Source: Ghiorsea sp.
Lineage (GTDB): Bacteria; Pseudomonadota; Zetaproteobacteria; Mariprofundales; Mariprofundaceae
NCBI GenBank assembly: GCA_027019685.1
Contig: JALUWH010000187.1
Location: 1 to 10,197 of the forward strand
Direction of reading: 5' to 3'
DNA length: 10,197 bases
Both the position numbers and the translations under genes were made by a program. The notes under the pieces were generated by a model. It was not told the origin of the DNA, did not search any database, and saw nothing but the letters and a program-made list of their open reading frames with translations. Positions 8,184-10,197 of the stretch are shown in pieces. Every line of letters starts with the position of its first letter. Position 1 is the stretch's first letter.

Positions 8184-8255
8184 GTCATCCTCGCGAAGGC
8201 GGGGATCCATTGCACATCAGATTTATTCATGGATCCCCGCCTTCGCGGGTATGAC
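8184..8255. repeat. Paired palindromic repeat, copy 2 (long near-perfect inverted repeat)
   Basis: The arm 8184-8210 (GTCAT...ATCCAT) is complementary to 8229-8255 (ATGGAT...ATGAC) at 25 of 27 positions, with an 18-base AT-rich loop. Each arm also holds its own short hairpin (CCTCGC/GCGGGG around GAAG on the left, CCCGC/GCGGG around CTTC on the right). The ends and layout match the copy at 7380-7437, so the two belong to one repeat family. It lies in the 274-base gap between the DUF3047 terminator and hslR. No transposase is nearby and no target-site duplication is obvious. Confidence 0.85.
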
Positions 8256-8312
8256 GAGTAAAGCGGTTACCCTATACATGAACTGATATATTCAACAAAA
8301 ACATAGATGAAA

Positions 8313-8358
8313 GTCAGACCATAACCATGGTTTTGCAGCCGATTGCTTTAAGTCTGAC
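8313..8358. promoter_or_regulatory. Inverted repeat with nested palindrome upstream of hslR
   Basis: GTCAGAC (8313-8319) and GTCTGAC (8352-8358) are perfect inverted copies, both preceded by AA. Between them lies the ten-base perfect palindrome AACCATGGTT (8323-8332). Its position 20-65 bases before the hslR start suggests an operator or leader structure, but no regulator can be named and chance occurrence is possible. Confidence 0.35.
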
Positions 8359-8378
8359 AGACTCCTAAGCTCCCGCCC

Positions 8379-8753
8379 ATGAGTGTTCGTATTGATAAAT
8401 GGCTTTGGGCTGCCCGCTTCTACAAAATGCGCAGCCTTGCTACCGAGGCCTGCAAAGGCGGACATATTCTTATCAATGGCGTGCGGGCTAAGGCATCCAA
8501 GGTAGTCAGCCTCCATGATGAAATCCAAATTCAAAAAGAAAAAGAATCGTTTACTGTCATCGTCACAGGTTTAGCGGAGAAGCGAGGCTCAGCCAAAATC
8601 GCCCAAGGTTTATATACGGAAACACCTGAAAGCTTAAGACACCGCGCAGAATGCAATGAACAAAAGAAGTTTCAAACCTATTTTGCACCCTCTCCAGACA
8701 AACGCCCTGATAAACGTAATCGACGAAAAATCCAACAATTTAAAGGACGATAA
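8379..8753 (+). CDS. hslR: Heat shock protein 15 (Hsp15), S4-domain RNA-binding protein
   Basis: A 124-residue cytoplasmic RNA-binding protein; E. coli Hsp15 is 133 residues. In E. coli it binds 50S subunits that still carry a nascent chain after abortive translation and helps recycle them. The S4 RNA-binding domain fills about residues 3-60, opening with the hallmark RIDKWLWAARFYKMRSLA and continuing with GGHILINGVRAKASKVV. The C-terminal part has the Hsp15-typical ETPESLRHR and a basic tail PDKRPDKRNRRKIQQFKGR. The ATG matches the E. coli alignment apart from a few extra N-terminal residues there. No Shine-Dalgarno sequence is visible upstream (CTCCCGCCC precedes ATG), unlike every other gene here with a visible start. 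I see no clear heat-shock (sigma-32) promoter. It stands alone between a repeat and the carbonic anhydrase leader. Confidence 0.93.
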   Translation: MSVRIDKWLWAARFYKMRSLATEACKGGHILINGVRAKASKVVSLHDEIQIQKEKESFTVIVTGLAEKRGSAKIAQGLYTETPESLRHRAECNEQKKFQTYFAPSPDKRPDKRNRRKIQQFKGR

Positions 8754-8769
8754 CCCAAAATTAAAATAC

Positions 8770-8798
8770 TTTAATAAAATCCCTTGCTTGAGAATAAT
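8770..8798 (+). promoter_or_regulatory. Possible promoter for the carbonic anhydrase gene
   Basis: TTTAAT (8770-8775) and AATAAT (8793-8798) are 17 bases apart; the -10 matches consensus at five of six positions, the -35 at three. An alternative pair is TTGCTT (8784-8789) with AAGAAT (8807-8812), also 17 apart. Either would start transcription before the hairpin at 8821-8845, leaving it in the leader. The AT-richness of the region makes chance matches likely. Confidence 0.3.
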
Positions 8799-8820
8799 CA
8801 CATGTTAAGAATTGCACTTG

Positions 8821-8845
8821 AAAAAGTAAGGGCATCCTACTTTTT
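8821..8845 (+). terminator. Terminator-like hairpin between hslR and the carbonic anhydrase gene
   Basis: AAAAAGTA (8821-8828) pairs perfectly with TACTTTTT (8838-8845). The stem is extended by GG/CC with one bulged A and a GCAT loop, and the 3' arm ends in a T-run. The A-run and T-run could allow termination in both directions. It may end the hslR transcript 68-92 bases after its stop codon, or act as an attenuator in the leader of the next gene. The stem is AU-rich, so it is weaker than the terminator at 9779-9810. Confidence 0.6.
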
Positions 8846-8858
8846 AATTGAATTAAAA
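8842..8858. promoter_or_regulatory. Perfect 17-base AT palindrome before the carbonic anhydrase gene
   Basis: TTTTAATTGAATTAAAA is a perfect inverted repeat centred on G8850. It overlaps the last four T residues of the hairpin at 8821-8845 and ends 21 bases before the carbonic anhydrase ATG. It could be an operator, or an alternative RNA fold competing with the hairpin. With so little GC it may be chance. Confidence 0.35.
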
Positions 8859-8879
8859 TATTTCTCAGAGGGGAATTCA

Positions 8880-9761
8880 ATGAAACATATTTCAACTGCA
8901 CTTGCATTAAGTGCAATGCTTGCAACACCAGCGTTTGCATTCGATCAAGGGCATCACGCAGAAGGGGCACACGGCCATAAAGCTGTCGCTGATAAAGTGA
9001 TTGCAGCACAACGTGAAGAGCTAGCCAAAAATACAGAAGGAAAAGGTTTTGGACCACAATCACCACGTGATATTGATCATGCAGCGGGTAATAATAAACG
9101 TATCTTTAGCACCGCACCTGCATATACGCGCATGAACCTTTGCAACATCCATTTCCATAAAAATGCAGAGCATAAAGGTGGTGAGTTCACTATTTACGCT
9201 GGCAACGGTAATGGCGAAGGTTACCAAAGTGGTTACCGTGCAGATATTTCGCACTACAGCCACGCTGAGTTAAAACCAACACGGCATGACATTTGCCCAA
9301 GTTCACACTCTCACTTGGTACCAGGTGACACTATTGAAGTGCATTATGTACACACCACTGCACAAGTAAAACCTGGCCCAACTTTAGGCTCTTGTTTAAA
9401 TGATGCGATTGGTAATCCTCAATTGCGTGTTGAAACACAGGTCTATACAGTGGTTAATGACAAACATGCAGCAGACTTTATGGAACTCACCAAATACAAA
9501 AAAATTGGTGCATACTATCAAGCAACGCATATTCCAAATAACACAGGCACACCTATTTCCTATGAAGGCTCAACAACTGGCCCTGGTTACAATGAAAAAG
9601 GTTCACCTTTCCAAGTTTCTTGGAGTGTTCGTCCTCAAGTGATGAAAGTAAACATCGAAACTGTTGGCGAATGGTGTAAAGGTAACGATTTTAAAGAAGA
9701 CCATGCACATGGTGTTCGCAACCTTGTGAAAAACCCTGATTTGTTATCTAAAATTAAGTAA
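8880..9761 (+). CDS. Delta-class carbonic anhydrase, exported
   Basis: Predicted zinc enzyme interconverting CO2 and bicarbonate, exported to the periplasm. The 293-residue precursor has a clear Sec signal peptide ending TPAFA, with cleavage expected after A20. A His-rich stretch follows (HHAEGAHGHK). The core signature is YTRMNLCNIHFHKNAEHKGGEF, with H91, H93 and H98 as the likely metal ligands. This matches bacterial delta-class enzymes related to the diatom TWCA1 family and is unlike alpha, beta or gamma classes. The mature protein has four cysteines (C88, C139, C172, C266), which fits disulfides in an oxidising compartment. The start is chosen by AGAGGGG just upstream (8867-8873) and by the signal peptide. 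An in-frame ATG at 8784 would add 32 residues across a hairpin and lacks a ribosome-binding site. The gene is monocistronic, with a strong terminator after it. Class recognised from memory of the motif; activity is inferred. Confidence 0.85.
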   Translation: MKHISTALALSAMLATPAFAFDQGHHAEGAHGHKAVADKVIAAQREELAKNTEGKGFGPQSPRDIDHAAGNNKRIFSTAPAYTRMNLCNIHFHKNAEHKGGEFTIYAGNGNGEGYQSGYRADISHYSHAELKPTRHDICPSSHSHLVPGDTIEVHYVHTTAQVKPGPTLGSCLNDAIGNPQLRVETQVYTVVNDKHAADFMELTKYKKIGAYYQATHIPNNTGTPISYEGSTTGPGYNEKGSPFQVSWSVRPQVMKVNIETVGEWCKGNDFKEDHAHGVRNLVKNPDLLSKIK

Positions 9762-9778
9762 TTCACACAAAACATATC

Positions 9779-9810
9779 AAAGCTGCCTTCGTATGAAGGC
9801 AGCTTTTTTT
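9779..9810 (+). terminator. Strong intrinsic terminator after the carbonic anhydrase gene
   Basis: AAAGCTGCCTTC (9779-9790) pairs perfectly over 12 bases with GAAGGCAGCTTT (9795-9806) around a GTAT loop, and a T-run extends to 9810. It begins 18 bases after the stop codon. Confidence 0.95.
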
Positions 9811-9851
9811 GTGCCTTAAACACATCGGAAACGTCAAAAAACAAACATGTC

Positions 9852-9879
9852 TTGCCAAATAAATTATCACTGTCATTAT
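9852..9879 (+). promoter_or_regulatory. Possible sigma-70 promoter for the response regulator gene
   Basis: TTGCCA (9852-9857, five of six matches to the -35 consensus) and CATTAT (9874-9879, four of six) are separated by 16 bases. A TG lies just before the -10. The placement after a strong terminator and about 35 bases before the next ribosome-binding site is sensible. Motif match only. Confidence 0.4.
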
Positions 9880-9912
9880 TTTGACCATCTGAACACCACT
9901 TTGGAGGGGAAA

Positions 9913-10197
9913 ATGAAGCAGTCGGCATATATGTTATTGGTTGATGATGAAGAAGAACTTCGCTCCACCCTCCAAGAAACCCTAGAGCTTTCTAATTACC
10001 ATGTCATGACCGCTAGTAATGCTACCCGAGCCAAAGATGCAGTAGAAAACGGTAAATTTGATGTTGCCATCCTTGATATTCGTTTGCCCGACGGTAGTGG
10101 TTTAGACTTACTCAAATCATTCAAAGAAAGTGACCCCGATATGGGAATTATCCTAATTACGGGTTATTCCGAAGTTGAATCAGCAGTACAAGCCATT
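9913..10197 (+). CDS. Response regulator, receiver domain (3'-partial)
   Basis: The first 95 residues of a two-component response regulator, cut by the right edge. The receiver landmarks are the acidic pair D11-D12 in LLVDDEEELR, the phospho-acceptor D55 in AILDIRLPDGSG, and the switch threonine T83 in ILITGYSEVESAVQAI. The conserved lysine after beta-5 falls just beyond the window. The wording DIRLPDGSGLDLL and TGYSEVESAVQAI is common in NtrC-type sigma-54 activators and related regulators, but no output domain is visible, so the class is open. ATG is preceded by GGAGG (9903-9907) with five bases between, a strong site. The histidine kinase at 3799-5805 is the only kinase in view, about 4.1 kb away; a kinase gene may also follow beyond the edge. 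Confidence 0.92.
   Translation, partial: MKQSAYMLLVDDEEELRSTLQETLELSNYHVMTASNATRAKDAVENGKFDVAILDIRLPDGSGLDLLKSFKESDPDMGIILITGYSEVESAVQAI

Noticed and set aside
7380..8255. Repeats as a CRISPR array or a complete insertion sequence
   Set aside because: There are only two copies about 750 bases apart with a normal gene between, no spacers of regular length, no transposase and no clear target duplication.
8327..8368. 13-codon mini-ORF upstream of hslR as a leader peptide
   Set aside because: Its start lies inside the AACCATGGTT palindrome without a ribosome-binding site, and it has no regulatory codon run.
8784..8879. 32-residue N-terminal extension of the carbonic anhydrase
   Set aside because: It would be translated through the hairpin at 8821-8845, lacks a ribosome-binding site and would bury the signal peptide.
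3799..10197. The histidine kinase and the terminal response regulator as a cognate pair
   Set aside because: They are 4.1 kb apart with several unrelated, separately terminated genes between them, and nothing in sequence links them specifically.

Overview
The window looks like chromosomal DNA of a Gram-negative proteobacterium. The genes are AT-leaning, with strong Shine-Dalgarno sites before most of them. HrpA and Hsp15 (HslR) are typical of Gamma-, Beta- and Zetaproteobacteria. The exported delta-class carbonic anhydrase would suit an aquatic or chemolithoautotrophic lineage, but I cannot name the species from sequence alone. All genes supported here lie on the + strand, and both ends of the window cut through a gene.

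Layout: (1) 3-3710, the 3' 94-95% or so of hrpA, a DEAH-box RNA helicase, running in from the left edge. (2) 3799-5805, a membrane sensor histidine kinase (periplasmic CHASE-like region, PAS, HisKA, ATPase) with its own likely extended -10 promoter and no adjacent response regulator. (3) A 220-bp gap with a strong hairpin (5926-5960), then a translationally coupled pair: an EamA/DMT-type transporter (6026-6949) overlapping by ATGA a tautomerase-superfamily protein (6946-7335) that lacks the usual N-terminal proline. (4) 7457-8104, an exported DUF3047 protein with its own terminator. It is bracketed by two copies of an inverted-pair palindromic repeat (7380-7437 and 8184-8255). (5) 8379-8753, hslR (Hsp15). 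(6) 8880-9761, an exported delta-class carbonic anhydrase, preceded by a terminator-like hairpin overlapping an AT-rich palindrome and followed by a textbook terminator. (7) 9913 to the right edge, the receiver domain of a response regulator.

The genes do not form one pathway. HrpA and HslR serve RNA and ribosome maintenance. The kinase and the terminal response regulator are signalling proteins about 4 kb apart and need not be partners. The carbonic anhydrase and the DUF3047 protein are both predicted to be exported, and the transporter-tautomerase pair is the only clear operon. No tRNA, rRNA, CRISPR array, transposase or phage gene was seen. The items most worth following up are the delta-class carbonic anhydrase with its structured leader, the proline-less tautomerase coupled to a transporter, and the paired palindromic repeats around the DUF3047 gene.
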